DNA of 64,000 nt from Gammaproteobacteria bacterium UBA5109 (GCA_002414385.1 DHZH01000001.1:186431-250430), one strand, 5' to 3'. Counted from the stretch's first letter, positions 1 to 9,943 are shown. Numbers and translations: made by a program. Notes: generated from the sequence alone by a model not told the origin.

Positions 1-30
1 GCAGTTTTTTTAGTCAATCCCAGGTAACGC

Positions 31-62
31 AAAAAAGCCCGATATATACGCAGGCTTGTTTT
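31..62. terminator. Possible bidirectional terminator hairpin
   Basis: AAGCC (35-39) pairs with GGCTT (53-57) across a 13-nt loop. There is a T-run on the plus side and an A-run on the other side, so it could act on either strand. The stem is only 5 bp and the upstream gene lies outside the window. The rest of 1-121 holds nothing recognisable. Confidence 0.3.
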
Positions 63-121
63 CCCTTTCAGCCGTCAGTGCTTTAAAATGCATCTGAATC
101 TCCGATTGGAATGAATCATTA

Positions 122-1273
122 ATGCAAGATTTCGAAGATATCAGGCCTTACCAGGATCATGAGGTAAGACCGGTTGTCGACTCCCTGCTGCAAGATCCTG
201 AATTCAGTGCCGCAATAGCACGATTTCGATACCCGCGCTGGTATTCCTGGTTTCCCGGAATAGTCGGCAAAATAGTCCAGCAATATCTGAAACGTGAAAC
301 TTCACATGTTAAAACCATTCATGATGTTCAGATCATAATTGAACATTATCTGGATAAACTGATTGAAGCGACGACGACCAGCCTGACGCATGACGGCCTC
401 GATAAACTTGATCCCGAAAGCTCCTATCTGTTTATCAGTAATCACCGGGATATCACCATGGACCCGGCACTGGTCAATTACATGCTCTATCATGAAGGGT
501 TTTCCACCCTGCAGATTGCCATTGGGGATAATCTTTTAAAGCGACCCTTTCTGTCAGACCTGATGCGGCTGAATAAAAGCTTTCTGGTTAAGCGCGGTGT
601 TCAGGGCAGGGAAAAACTGAAGGCAAGTAAACAACTGTCTGCCTATATCCAATACTGCATTGAGCAGGGTGAGAATGTCTGGATTGCCCAGCGAGAAGGG
701 CGGGCAAAGAATGGCATCGATCGTACAGAATCAGCCATCATCAAAATGCTGCATCTGGCCGAGCGGGTAAAAAATAACAGTCGCAGCCTGGCACAAACGA
801 TCAATGCCCTGAATGTTGTTCCAGTTGCAATTTCCTATGGACTGGACCCCTGTGATGAATTCAAGGCTGAAGAGTTACATGCCATTGATACAGTCGGAAA
901 GTTTGAAAAAAATGAAAACTCCGATATACAAAGTATATTGGCCGGCATGCTTGGTGATAAGGGAGATATTCATGTGGCATTCGGGGAAAGACTGCAACTG
1001 GATAATGAAGTGACTGAAGAGGAAGTTGCCGCCTTGATTGATTTACAGATTAGTAAAAACTACCGATTGCATCCGGCCAATTTTTTTGCCTTTCTGGAAT
1101 TAAAACCGGATCAGCAACACAGGTATCAACTGACCGAGATGTTCAATCTGAGTGAGCAGGAACTTGCACGACAAAAACAATCCTTCCAGTCCCGACTGGC
1201 TGCCATGCCGGCCAGGTTGAGACCCTATGTACTGGGAATGTATGCCAACCCGGTTATTGCAAAAAACAATTAA
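122..1273 (+). CDS. PlsC-like glycerol/lyso-phospholipid acyltransferase family protein
   Basis: 383 residues. The acyltransferase signature is visible: an N-H-R-D-I-T-M-D block around residue 107 resembles the catalytic His/Asp block of the PlsB/PlsC superfamily, but with five residues rather than four between H and D. Further on, R-E-G-R-A-K-N-G (about residue 190) matches the substrate-binding EGxR block. There is no signal peptide and no clear membrane helix, so it is probably a peripheral inner-membrane enzyme that moves an acyl group from acyl-ACP or acyl-CoA to a glycerophosphate-type acceptor. The substrate is not determinable. It sits 23 bp upstream of dinG on the same strand. Family placement is fairly secure; the specific reaction is not. 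Confidence 0.7.
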   Translation: MQDFEDIRPYQDHEVRPVVDSLLQDPEFSAAIARFRYPRWYSWFPGIVGKIVQQYLKRETSHVKTIHDVQIIIEHYLDKLIEATTTSLTHDGLDKLDPESSYLFISNHRDITMDPALVNYMLYHEGFSTLQIAIGDNLLKRPFLSDLMRLNKSFLVKRGVQGREKLKASKQLSAYIQYCIEQGENVWIAQREGRAKNGIDRTESAIIKMLHLAERVKNNSRSLAQTINALNVVPVAISYGLDPCDEFKAEELHAIDTVGKFEKNENSDIQSILAGMLGDKGDIHVAFGERLQLDNEVTEEEVAALIDLQISKNYRLHPANFFAFLELKPDQQHRYQLTEMFNLSEQELARQKQSFQSRLAAMPARLRPYVLGMYANPVIAKNN

Positions 1274-1296
1274 CTGCCAGCCTGAATTGAATTTCT

Positions 1297-3429
1297 ATGT
1301 TGTCTGATCAGGTAAAACAGGACATACAGTCATATTACTCGCAATATCTGCAAAACAGGAACCTGCAGGCACGTTTCGGGCAGAAGCTGATGATTGCTGA
1401 AATTGCCAGGACCCTGGGAAAACTGGAGCTGGATGATGATGGTAAACGTACGAATGAGTTTGCCCCTGTCTGTGTCGTAGAAGCCGGTACCGGTACCGGT
1501 AAAACCATCGCCTATCTTATTGCAGCTTTGCCTGTTGCCAGAGCCCTGGGCAAACAGCTTGTCGTTGCCACGGCAACCGTGGCCTTGCAGGAACAACTGA
1601 TGCAGAAGGATATTCCTGAATTACAGGCCAATACCGATCTGCACTTCACAAGCGCACTGGCAAAAGGCAGAGGGCGTTATCTCTGTCTGTCGCGGCTGGA
1701 TAATGTGTTACGCGAAAATGCCAGCCAGACTGCCATGCAGGATTTGTATGGCCTGGAGCTGGAAGACAGTACTGATCTTGATCTTAAGCTTTATCAGAAC
1801 ATGCAAAAAGCCCTGGAAGACAAGGACTGGCAGGGCGAACGGGACGACTGGCCTCAGGTTCTGGAAAACAAACAGTGGCGAGCAGTTTCCGTGGAGCATG
1901 GCCAGTGTTCCGGCAGTCGCTGCTCGAATTTCAGAAGCTGCTATTTTTTTCGTAGTCGTCAGCGCATACAGGAAAGTGAATGCATTATCGCCAACCAGGA
2001 TCTGGTGCTGGCAGATTTAAGCCTGGGGGGCGGAGCCATTCTGCCGCATCCGGAAGACAGTATTTATATCTTTGATGAGGCGCACCACCTGCCGATTAAA
2101 GGCGTGTCACATTTTGCCAATTTTCTGGCTCTGCGCTTTGCCCTGAGATGGCTCGACCAGGCAAGGAAATTATTCACACGCTTACAGGCTCAGGGAAGCA
2201 ATGAATTTCAGGCGCTGTTTGAAAAAGCCGATGGGGCTGCGCTGGAACTCAGGGAAAAAGTTCAGGAAACATTTTTGTTATTTGAGCAGTTTGCTTCCCA
2301 GGCTGAATCAGGCACAGCAGCACAGAAACAATACACCTTTCCCCGGGGAGTATTGCCTGATGCCCTGCGAGACAGTACGGCAGTACTTTATCTGAGTTTT
2401 TCCCAGCTGTCCCAGGCACTTGACAGTATCATGAATAAAGTCCGACGCAGCATGGAAGACCAGGGTGGCGCCTTGCCGGCAGAGACAGCTGAAGCCTGGT
2501 ATCCCCAACTTGGTCTGTTACAAACCCGCTGCGAATCTGCTTTGACATTATGCCTGCATTTTTCAGCGCAAGATGAACCCGGTGAGGTCCCCCAGGCACG
2601 CTGGCTGGCTTTCAGTGATGGCCAGGATGAAGAGGATATTATCCTGTCTTGCAGCCCGATTTTGGCGGCAGCCAATCTCACGGAAAAACTCTGGGACGAA
2701 TGTCTTGCGGCGGTACTGACATCTGCCACGCTCAGCGCTCTGGGCAGCTTTGACTTTCTCAGCATGCGCGCCGGTTTGCACGATGAAACTCATCTCTGCC
2801 GCATTGGCAGCCCCTTTGACCATGCCAGCGCTGCTGTTCTGCGTGTCCCTGAATCAGGCTTTGATGCCGGTGACGGCGCGGGCCATACCCAGGCAATCAT
2901 TGCCTATTTGCCGGTCCTGCTTGAGAAAGACAAGGCGGCACTGGTGCTGTTCAGTTCCAGGCGGCAAATGCAGGATGTGCTGTATGGTTTGAATGATGAA
3001 TTTAAATCCTGGGTACTGTGTCAGGATGATTATTCCAAGCAGCTGCTAATTAAAAAGCATAAACAGGCTGTTGACGCAGGTGACAGGAGTATTATTTTTG
3101 GACTGGCCAGTATGAGTGAAGGCGTTGATCTGCCAGGCGCTTACTGTACCCACGTGGTTATTGCCAAATTGCCTTTTGCAGTACCTGATAATCCGGTTGA
3201 TCTGACGCTGGGACAATGGATGAAGGCGCAGGGGCTTAATCCCTTCCAGGAACTCTCGGTGCCAGAAGCTGCAATGAAACTGGTGCAGGCAAGTGGCAGG
3301 CTGCTCAGGAATGAAAAAGACCAGGGCAGTATTACAGTCCTTGATGAGCGTCTGCTGACCCGTCAGTATGGCAAGGCAATACTGGATTCAATGCCAGACT
3401 ACCGCCTGGAAAAGTTCAGGCCTGAATAA
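1297..3429 (+). CDS. dinG: ATP-dependent DNA helicase DinG
   Basis: 710 residues, close to the usual DinG length. Walker A is E-A-G-T-G-T-G-K-T near residue 62 and the Walker B/DEAH box D-E-A-H-H is near residue 260. Four cysteines between these motifs (RYLC, then C-x4-C-x5-C near residues 205-216) fit the XPD-type [4Fe-4S] cluster of DinG. The C-terminal helicase half has S-E-G-V-D-L-P-G and Q-A-S-G-R-L-L-R. It is a 5'-3' superfamily 2 helicase acting on R-loops, D-loops and replication-transcription conflicts. No SD is visible before the ATG. The last 14 bp overlap the end of convergent cysC. Confidence 0.93.
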   Translation: MLSDQVKQDIQSYYSQYLQNRNLQARFGQKLMIAEIARTLGKLELDDDGKRTNEFAPVCVVEAGTGTGKTIAYLIAALPVARALGKQLVVATATVALQEQLMQKDIPELQANTDLHFTSALAKGRGRYLCLSRLDNVLRENASQTAMQDLYGLELEDSTDLDLKLYQNMQKALEDKDWQGERDDWPQVLENKQWRAVSVEHGQCSGSRCSNFRSCYFFRSRQRIQESECIIANQDLVLADLSLGGGAILPHPEDSIYIFDEAHHLPIKGVSHFANFLALRFALRWLDQARKLFTRLQAQGSNEFQALFEKADGAALELREKVQETFLLFEQFASQAESGTAAQKQYTFPRGVLPDALRDSTAVLYLSFSQLSQALDSIMNKVRRSMEDQGGALPAETAEAWYPQLGLLQTRCESALTLCLHFSAQDEPGEVPQARWLAFSDGQDEEDIILSCSPILAAANLTEKLWDECLAAVLTSATLSALGSFDFLSMRAGLHDETHLCRIGSPFDHASAAVLRVPESGFDAGDGAGHTQAIIAYLPVLLEKDKAALVLFSSRRQMQDVLYGLNDEFKSWVLCQDDYSKQLLIKKHKQAVDAGDRSIIFGLASMSEGVDLPGAYCTHVVIAKLPFAVPDNPVDLTLGQWMKAQGLNPFQELSVPEAAMKLVQASGRLLRNEKDQGSITVLDERLLTRQYGKAILDSMPDYRLEKFRPE

Positions 3430-4072
3430 TCTTCTGCTGTTTCAGATAGTCAAAGATCAGTGTCGCACTTTCATCCGGGGAACTGTGTACCGGAATAACT
3501 ATTTCTGCCTGTTCCGGAATTTCATACGGTGAACTGATGCCGGTAAAATTTTTAATTTCTCCACGCCGGGCTTTGGCATAAAGCTGTTTGGGGTCTCTTT
3601 CTTCACAGACTTCCAGGGGCGTGTCGATATATATTTCGATAAATGGCAGGCCGGCATCTTCATGAATTTTTCTGACCTGACGACGATCACTGCGGAAGGG
3701 TGAGATAAAACTTGAAAGGGTTATCAGGCCGGCATCGGCAAACAGTCTGGAAACTTCACCAACGCGGCGAATATTCTCCTCGCGGTCAGCATCGGAAAAG
3801 CCCAGATTATTATTCAGGCCATGACGGATATTGTCGCCATCGAGTACATAACTTTTAAAGCGGGCATTGACCAGTTTGTGTTCCAGCGTAAAAGCCAGGG
3901 TGCTTTTGCCTGCGCCGCTGAGACCGGTAAACCAGAGGGTGGCTCCACGCTGGCCGAATATCCGGTGACGCAGGTCCTGGGTAACCCGGCTTTCATGCCA
4001 GGTGACGTTGCTGCTCTTATGGCCGGAATTCCTGCTCACACTACTATCCCTTCGAAATTGCAAACGCGGCAT
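3416..4072 (-). CDS. cysC: Adenylylsulfate (APS) kinase
   Basis: 218 residues, full length for CysC. The P-loop G-L-S-G-A-G-K-S-T is near residue 47, and the D-G-D-N-I-R-H-G-L-N motif and F-I-S-P-F-R block are typical of APS kinases. It phosphorylates APS to PAPS with ATP. It stands alone here: there is no cysDN (ATP sulfurylase), cysH or sulfotransferase next to it, so whether PAPS serves assimilation or sulfation cannot be told from this window. Its 3' end overlaps convergent dinG by 14 bp. The start ATG at 4072 gives a 25-residue basic N-terminal extension before the core, as in many CysC proteins. Confidence 0.93.
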   Translation of the reverse strand: MPRLQFRRDSSVSRNSGHKSSNVTWHESRVTQDLRHRIFGQRGATLWFTGLSGAGKSTLAFTLEHKLVNARFKSYVLDGDNIRHGLNNNLGFSDADREENIRRVGEVSRLFADAGLITLSSFISPFRSDRRQVRKIHEDAGLPFIEIYIDTPLEVCEERDPKQLYAKARRGEIKNFTGISSPYEIPEQAEIVIPVHSSPDESATLIFDYLKQQKIIQA

Positions 4073-4195
4073 TATAGCTTATAAAAAACTGCAAACAGGA
4101 AGCAGGCAGTCTTTTAGCAAGGATGGGATGCAGGTTTGCGTTCAGAACAAGCAGCACTTCTCTCAACCCCGCAACAATTTCAAAAAACGCTAGGG

Positions 4196-5047
4196 CTACT
4201 CGATTTCCCGAATCTGAATTATCCGTACTTCTTCAAGTGGCCGGTCCGAATCATCTGTAGGCGTGGCGCCAATGGCATCGACTACATCCATGCCCTGACG
4301 CACACGGCCAAATACCGTATGTTTGCCGGCCAGCCATTCGGTATCCACAAGGTTGATAAAAAACTGTGAACCGTTGGTATTGGGCCCGGCATTGGCCATC
4401 GCAATCACACCTCGGACCGGCATTCTCGACATGACTGTCTGGGTATATTCATAGCCCTGGTTTTCATAGACATCCTGTACACTGAGGCTGAGGACACGTT
4501 CTTCAACCTCGGCCAGACTGGCTTCCAGCTCTTCCTGCGAGCTAATGCCCATTTCTGCCAGCAGGGGGCTTAGAATGGCAGCCTGGAACTGTTCCTGCGA
4601 GCCGATGCGTAAAAAGGGATGTGGCACGCCTTCTTCATCAATGGCCTGCATGCGGTCAAGTCCAAGTGCACGGGCATTTATTTCGTCCTCGAATGTGAAA
4701 CCGGGGGTGCCGTTACCCAGTCCGGTAGGACTGCCGCCCTGAATCATGAAATTGTCAATTACCCGGTGGAAAACCTGGCCATCAAAATAGGGTCGGGTAA
4801 CCATTTCTCCGGTATCCGGGTCAGTAAAGGCTTTTTCTCCTTCGGCAAGTTCAATGAAGTTGGCGACCGTCAAGGGAGCTTCCTGGGGAAACAGTTCCAG
4901 GATGATATTGCCCATTGAGGTCTGAATTTCAACCAGCGGGTTGTCTGGATTTTCCCGCAGTGAGGCAGGGTCCTGCTCAGTCTGGGAATAGCTGGCGGCT
5001 GAAGCCAGAAGTAGGGAAATTAATCCTAGTCGGGTAATAATTTTCAT
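4196..5047 (-). CDS. Periplasmic cyclophilin-type peptidyl-prolyl isomerase with large insert
   Basis: 283 residues. An N-terminal signal peptide (about residues 1-21, cleavage near S-A-A-S-Y-S) predicts export. Cyclophilin core motifs are present: F-H-R-V-I-D-N-F-M-I-Q-G-G (93-105) with the catalytic Arg, A-N-A-G-P-N-T-N-G-S-Q-F-F-I (218-231), and G-K-H-T-V-F-G-R-V. Between the usual F-E-D-E block (119-122) and R-G-V-I-A-M-A-N there is an insert of about 88 residues, acidic and probably helical. That explains the length; plain bacterial cyclophilins are about 165-190 residues. It should catalyse prolyl isomerisation during folding of periplasmic or outer-membrane proteins. It is transcribed alone. 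Confidence 0.88.
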   Translation of the reverse strand: MKIITRLGLISLLLASAASYSQTEQDPASLRENPDNPLVEIQTSMGNIILELFPQEAPLTVANFIELAEGEKAFTDPDTGEMVTRPYFDGQVFHRVIDNFMIQGGSPTGLGNGTPGFTFEDEINARALGLDRMQAIDEEGVPHPFLRIGSQEQFQAAILSPLLAEMGISSQEELEASLAEVEERVLSLSVQDVYENQGYEYTQTVMSRMPVRGVIAMANAGPNTNGSQFFINLVDTEWLAGKHTVFGRVRQGMDVVDAIGATPTDDSDRPLEEVRIIQIREIE

Positions 5048-5143
5048 GCAGTATCCATAGTAAGGGGCGGTTAAATAGCCTTAACCCTCCCCGGTAGTTA
5101 ATTCGCCAACTACCATACGTCATCGAGCACTATGGATACAAGT

Positions 5144-5431
5144 TCAGTGTACGGTTTTTGTGTCTGAACCCTCGTCCAGTTCCTGCTGGGTTATTTCAAC
5201 CACAAAGCTTTTTTCCTTCAGCTTTTTACTGGCTTCGGCACGTTCCTCGGCTTCTGCCTGACGCAGTTTTTCCTCATCCTGAAACAGTTCCGCATTCAGA
5301 GACATTTGTCGCGTCATATGTTGCTTGAGCCGGTCCACCACATGGGTCATCACTTCCAGAGTCTGGCTTAGCTGTTCCAATGTGATCAGGGTCTGTTCAG
5401 CATTTTCTTCGACGTCATTTTTGTCAGTCAT
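5144..5431 (-). CDS. Small acidic coiled-coil protein of unknown function
   Basis: 95 residues from ATG 5431. The reading frame extends to a GTG at 5437, but GGAGG lies directly against that GTG and five bases before the ATG, so the ATG is the better start. The protein is hydrophilic. Residues about 15-75 are predicted helical with a heptad-like pattern and a highly charged E/K-rich second half (A-E-A-E-E-R-A-E-A-S-K-K). There is no signal peptide, membrane segment or cysteine. It lies 66 bp downstream of nrdB on the same strand and could be co-transcribed with nrdAB, but no link to ribonucleotide reduction is visible. I do not recognise the family. Confidence 0.65.
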   Translation of the reverse strand: MTDKNDVEENAEQTLITLEQLSQTLEVMTHVVDRLKQHMTRQMSLNAELFQDEEKLRQAEAEERAEASKKLKEKSFVVEITQQELDEGSDTKTVH

Positions 5432-5497
5432 GGCCACCTCCGGAGGTAGGTTGATAAATTAATTATCAGGTAATGCATTTTCAAAAGCGCTCAATAA

Positions 5498-6790
5498 TCA
5501 GTCCCAGCTGAGTGCTCCACCCGTTTGATATTCAATAACGCGGGTTTCAAAGAAATTCTTTTCTTTGCGCAAATCCATAATTTCCGACATCCAGGGAAAA
5601 GGATTCTTCGCGCCGGCAAACTGCTCTTTCAGGCCAAGCTGGTTCAGGCGGCGATTGGCGATGAACTGCAGATAATCTTCCATCATCGCTGCATTCATGC
5701 CCAGTACGCCACGCGGCATGGTGTCACGCGCATAATCAATTTCCAGCTGGGTCGCTTCAAGAATCATCTGAGTGGCATCCTGCTTCATTTTTTCGTCCCA
5801 GAGATGCGGATTCTCCAGTTTGATCTGGTTGATCATGTCGATGCCAAAATTCAGGTGCATGGATTCATCACGCAGAATGTACTGGAACTGTTCTGAAGTG
5901 CCGGTCATCTTGTTACGACGACCCATGGACAGTATCTGGGTGAATCCACAATAGAAGAAAATGCCTTCCAGGCAGCAGTAGAAGGCAATCAGGTTTTTCA
6001 AAAGCTGACGATCTGTGTCCGGGGTGCCGGTATTAAACGTCGGGTCGGAAATTTCATTGGTGTATTTCAGTCCCCAGGAGGCTTTCTTCGCCACTGAAGG
6101 AATCTCGTGATACATATTGAAAATTTCACCTTCATCCATGGCCAGGGATTCAATGCAGTACTGATAGGCATGGGTATGGATAGCTTCCTCAAAGGCCTGG
6201 CGCAGGATGTACTGGCGGCACTCAGGATTGGTAATCAGGCGATAGATGGCCAGTACCAGATTGTTCGCAACCAGGGAATCGGCTGTAGAAAAGAAACCCA
6301 GGCTGCGTTTAACGATCAGGCGTTCGTCAGCGGTCAGTCCATCTTTACGTTTCCACAGTGCAACATCCGCATTCATATTGATTTCCTGCGGCATCCAGTG
6401 ATTGGCACAACCATCGAGATATTTCTGCCAGGCCCAGTCATATTTGAAAGGCACGAGCTGATTCAGGTCGGCACGGCAATTGATCATGGCCTTGTCGTCG
6501 ACCGCGACACGTTCGGCCTGACCGGCGAGTTCTTCCTCACCCAGTGTGGTATCGAGCTTTTCGACAGCTGCCTGGGCCTGTTTGATGGCACTAAGCTGCT
6601 CGGCCGTTGGCTGTTCTTCGTCTGCGCTTGCCTGATTTGCCGGTTCCGGATAATCATTGCTGATTTCGGGATCACTCAGGGATTCGGCTATTTTTTCTGC
6701 CTGCTCTGTCAGGGCAGGGTCGGGTGCAGAATTGTTTGCTGGTCGTACCGCTGTGCTTTCTTCGGCGTTAAACTCTTCCCAGGATAGCAT
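5498..6790 (-). CDS. nrdB: Class Ia ribonucleoside-diphosphate reductase, beta subunit
   Basis: 430 residues. The ferritin-like R2 core starts near residue 95 and contains the carboxylate/His iron ligand blocks (Q-A-F-E-E-A-I-H-T-H-A-Y and R-D-E-S-M-H-L-N-F-G). It houses the diiron-tyrosyl radical cofactor that starts catalysis in NrdA. The C-terminal tail Y-Q-T-G-G-A-L-S-W-D is the peptide that docks into the alpha subunit. The first 90 or so residues are an acidic, low-complexity extension longer than in E. coli NrdB (376 residues); similar extensions occur in Pseudomonas-type NrdB. It lies 59 bp downstream of nrdA and is almost certainly in one operon with it. Confidence 0.95.
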   Translation of the reverse strand: MLSWEEFNAEESTAVRPANNSAPDPALTEQAEKIAESLSDPEISNDYPEPANQASADEEQPTAEQLSAIKQAQAAVEKLDTTLGEEELAGQAERVAVDDKAMINCRADLNQLVPFKYDWAWQKYLDGCANHWMPQEINMNADVALWKRKDGLTADERLIVKRSLGFFSTADSLVANNLVLAIYRLITNPECRQYILRQAFEEAIHTHAYQYCIESLAMDEGEIFNMYHEIPSVAKKASWGLKYTNEISDPTFNTGTPDTDRQLLKNLIAFYCCLEGIFFYCGFTQILSMGRRNKMTGTSEQFQYILRDESMHLNFGIDMINQIKLENPHLWDEKMKQDATQMILEATQLEIDYARDTMPRGVLGMNAAMMEDYLQFIANRRLNQLGLKEQFAGAKNPFPWMSEIMDLRKEKNFFETRVIEYQTGGALSWD

Positions 6791-6849
6791 CTTGTTTACC
6801 TCTTGAATTTTGTTTCTTTATTTTCATTGTCGTTATTCGATTAATTTCC

Positions 6850-9723
6850 TTACTGGCAAGCCTCACAATCCGGATCATCCAGTGAACAGGCCTGTGGGAC
6901 TTCGGCGGCTGCTACCGGGGCATTATCGGCGCCGGAAGACACGGCATTCAGATTGCCGCTGTTCACCGTGGATTTTTCCGTGCTGGTGGCTGCCATCGCT
7001 CTCAGGTAATAAGTGGTTTTCAGACCACGGAACCAGGCCATGCGATAGGTCACATCCAGTTTCTTGCCATTGGCTTCTGAAATATAAAGGTTTAGCGATT
7101 GTGCCTGGTCAATCCATTTCTGGCGGCGGCTGGCAGCGTCCACCAGCCAGCGCGGGTTCACCTCAAAGGCAGTGGCGTACAGGGTTTTCAGTGCGGCCGG
7201 GATGCGGTCGATTTTCTGTACACTGCCTTCATAATATTTCAGGTCATTGATCATCACGCTGTCCCACAGGCCAGCCTCTTTCAGATCCCTGATCAGGTAA
7301 GGGTTCACTACCGTGAACTCTCCGGAGAGGTTGGATTTCACATACAGGTTCTGGTAAGTCGGTTCAATCGATTGTGAGACGCCGGTAATATTGGCGATGG
7401 TCGCTGTGGGGGCGATGGCCATGACGTTGGAATTACGCATGCCTTTGGCGAGCACCTGCTTGCGCAGGGAATCCCAGTCCAGCGTACTGCTCATGTCGAC
7501 TTCCATGTACTGATCACCGCGTTCTTCCTGCAGCTTTTTCAGGGAATCAATCGGCAGAATGCCCTGGCTCCACAGCGAGCCCTGGTAACTTTCATAGGCA
7601 CCGCGCTCATCGGCCAGCAGGGTCGATGCTTCAATGGCGTGATAACTGATAACTTCCATGGCGCGATCGGCAAAGGTCACGGCATGTTCGGAGCTGTAGG
7701 GGATTTTCTGAATGTACAGGGAATCCTGAAAGCCCATGATGCCCATGCCCACGGGGCGATGTTTCATATTGGAGTTTTTCGCCTGCGGGACGGAGTAGTA
7801 ATTGATATCAATCACGTTATCCAGCATGCGGATTGCGGTGTGGATGGTTTTCTTCAGTTTGTCGCGATCCAGGCCGCGTTCAGTCACATGATTGACCAGG
7901 TTGATGGAACCCAGGTTACAGACCGCGATTTCATCCTTGCTGGTATTCAGTGTGATTTCTGTACACAGGTTGGAAGAATGCACGGTGCCGACATGCTGCT
8001 GCGGCGAACGTATGTTGCAGGCATCCTTGAAGGTAATCCAGGGATGACCGGTTTCAAACAGCATGGACAGCATCTTGCGCCACAGGTCTTTGGCCTTGAG
8101 TACCTTGTGCACATACATCTTGCCTTCTCGGGCCTGCTGCTCGTAATAGTTGTAGCGTTCCTCGAATTCCTTACCATAAAGGTCGTGAAGATCGGGAACC
8201 TCATTCGGCGAGAACAGGGTCCATTCACCATCATCAAAAACCCGTTTCATGAACAGGTCCGGAATCCAGTTGGCACTGTTCATGTCATGCGCACGGCGGC
8301 GATCATCCCCGGTATTCTTGCGCAGTTCGAGGAATTCCTCGATATCCAGGTGCCAGGTTTCCAGGTAGGAGCAGACGGCGCCCTTGCGCTTGCCGCCCTG
8401 ATTTACGGCCACGGCCGTGTCATTGACGACTTTCAGGAAAGGCACAACGCCCTGGGATTTGCCGTTGGTGCCTTTGATATAGGCTCCCAGGGCTCTGACC
8501 GGAGTCCAGTCATTGCCCAGCCCGCCGGCCCATTTGGAGAGCATGGCGTTATCGTGGATGGCGCTGTAGATGCCGCTCAGGTCATCCGGTACCGTAGTCA
8601 GGAAGCAGGATGAAAGCTGAGGTCGCAAGGTGCCGGAATTAAACAACTGCGGCGTGCTGACCATGTAATCGAAGCTGGAAATCAGGTTGTAGAATTCGAT
8701 GGCTTTTTCTTCGCGGTTTTCTTCATTCATGGCCAGCCCCATGGCTACGCGCATGAAGAAAATCTGCGGCAGTTCAAAACGGGTGCCTTCGGACTGTATA
8801 AAATAGCGATCATATAAAGTCTGCAGCCCAAGATAGGTAAACTGTTCATCACGGTCTGCCTGCAGGGCTTCGCCGAGCCTTCTCATGTCAAACTCAAGCA
8901 GTTCAGGAGACAAGAGTTCCAGTTCCACTCCTTTTTCGATATAGGGTTTCAGCACAGCGGCATAGCGATACTGCATCTCCGACTGCGTGGCATTTTCGGC
9001 AACACCCAGAAAACGCAGGGCTTCACTGCGCAGGCTGTCCAGCAAAAGACGGGCAGCAACATAGCTGTAATTTGGCTCCTGTTCGACCAGGGTGCGCGCG
9101 GTCATGACCAGCGACACACGCACATCACTGATCTTGACGCCGGAATACAGGTTTTTCAGGGTTTCTTCATAAATGGAGTCGCCAGTGACATCTTCCAGGC
9201 CTTCGCAGGCTTCACTGATAACAGTACGCAAACGGCCGGTATCCAGGGGCTGGCTGCTGCCATCATCCATGGTGACCATGATGTCCGAGCGTTCTTCAGC
9301 CTTATCCTGCTGCCGGGTTCGTTGCCTGGCATGTTCTTCCCGGTAGATTACATAAGAGCGGGCAATCTTGTGCTCACCGGAACGCATCAGCATCAGTTCG
9401 ACCTGATCCTGGATTTCCTCAATATGAATACTGCCGCCGGAAGGCATGCGGCGTTTGAAGGTGTCCGTGATGTCTTCTGATAATTTGGCGACTGTTTCAT
9501 GGACCCGTGATGAAGCAGCGGCATTGCCACCTTCTACAGCCAGGAAAGCCTTGGTAATGGCGACAGCAATTTTGGATTCGTCGTAGGTGACAACCGAACC
9601 GTTACGCTTAATTACGCGTAACTGGCCCGGGGCAGTGGCCTGCAGATCAGATTCCTGATTGTCGGATACTGCTACGGATGAACTGCTTGAGGTGCTTGTG
9701 GCTGATTCTGCTTCGGTCTGCAT
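6850..9723 (-). CDS. nrdA: Class Ia ribonucleoside-diphosphate reductase, alpha subunit
   Basis: 957 residues, the length of the Pseudomonas-type NrdA rather than the 761-residue E. coli enzyme. An ATP-cone begins at L-R-V-I-K-R-N-G-S (about 32) and ends near residue 140. A second ATP-cone-like block follows (about 148-240). The catalytic barrel contains N-L-C-T-E-I and the S-N-L-C region, plus P-T-A-T-I-A-N-I-T-G. The C-terminal redox cysteines are in C-S-L-D-D-P-D-C-E-A-C. It reduces ribonucleoside diphosphates to deoxy forms. The ATP-cones imply dATP/ATP activity control. NrdR-box-like palindromes lie in the leader. It is transcribed before nrdB. Confidence 0.96.
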   Translation of the reverse strand: MQTEAESATSTSSSSSVAVSDNQESDLQATAPGQLRVIKRNGSVVTYDESKIAVAITKAFLAVEGGNAAASSRVHETVAKLSEDITDTFKRRMPSGGSIHIEEIQDQVELMLMRSGEHKIARSYVIYREEHARQRTRQQDKAEERSDIMVTMDDGSSQPLDTGRLRTVISEACEGLEDVTGDSIYEETLKNLYSGVKISDVRVSLVMTARTLVEQEPNYSYVAARLLLDSLRSEALRFLGVAENATQSEMQYRYAAVLKPYIEKGVELELLSPELLEFDMRRLGEALQADRDEQFTYLGLQTLYDRYFIQSEGTRFELPQIFFMRVAMGLAMNEENREEKAIEFYNLISSFDYMVSTPQLFNSGTLRPQLSSCFLTTVPDDLSGIYSAIHDNAMLSKWAGGLGNDWTPVRALGAYIKGTNGKSQGVVPFLKVVNDTAVAVNQGGKRKGAVCSYLETWHLDIEEFLELRKNTGDDRRRAHDMNSANWIPDLFMKRVFDDGEWTLFSPNEVPDLHDLYGKEFEERYNYYEQQAREGKMYVHKVLKAKDLWRKMLSMLFETGHPWITFKDACNIRSPQQHVGTVHSSNLCTEITLNTSKDEIAVCNLGSINLVNHVTERGLDRDKLKKTIHTAIRMLDNVIDINYYSVPQAKNSNMKHRPVGMGIMGFQDSLYIQKIPYSSEHAVTFADRAMEVISYHAIEASTLLADERGAYESYQGSLWSQGILPIDSLKKLQEERGDQYMEVDMSSTLDWDSLRKQVLAKGMRNSNVMAIAPTATIANITGVSQSIEPTYQNLYVKSNLSGEFTVVNPYLIRDLKEAGLWDSVMINDLKYYEGSVQKIDRIPAALKTLYATAFEVNPRWLVDAASRRQKWIDQAQSLNLYISEANGKKLDVTYRMAWFRGLKTTYYLRAMAATSTEKSTVNSGNLNAVSSGADNAPVAAAEVPQACSLDDPDCEACQ

Positions 9724-9943
9724 CGTTTAAAACTCCATACTGTTCGGTATCAATACTGCAAATACTGTAAATAAAGTAAATGCGGGATATGTGTTTGAGA
9801 TTGTTATTGTTATTGGAAAATCCTGTCCGGGTTCCCTTGCGCCTGCCTGTTTATAAAAAAACAGGGAAGTCCTGCATCCACTTCGCCTGTTTTTCAAGCT
9901 TTTTCAATTTGTTTCAATATCGACGGGACACTACCAACGGGAG

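Noticed and set aside
6107..6787. 226-codon open frame antisense to nrdB
   Set aside because: A shadow of nrdB with no domain and no start signal.
7639..8613. 324-codon open frame on the plus strand inside nrdA
   Set aside because: It is antisense to strongly conserved NrdA sequence; the translation has no recognisable domain.
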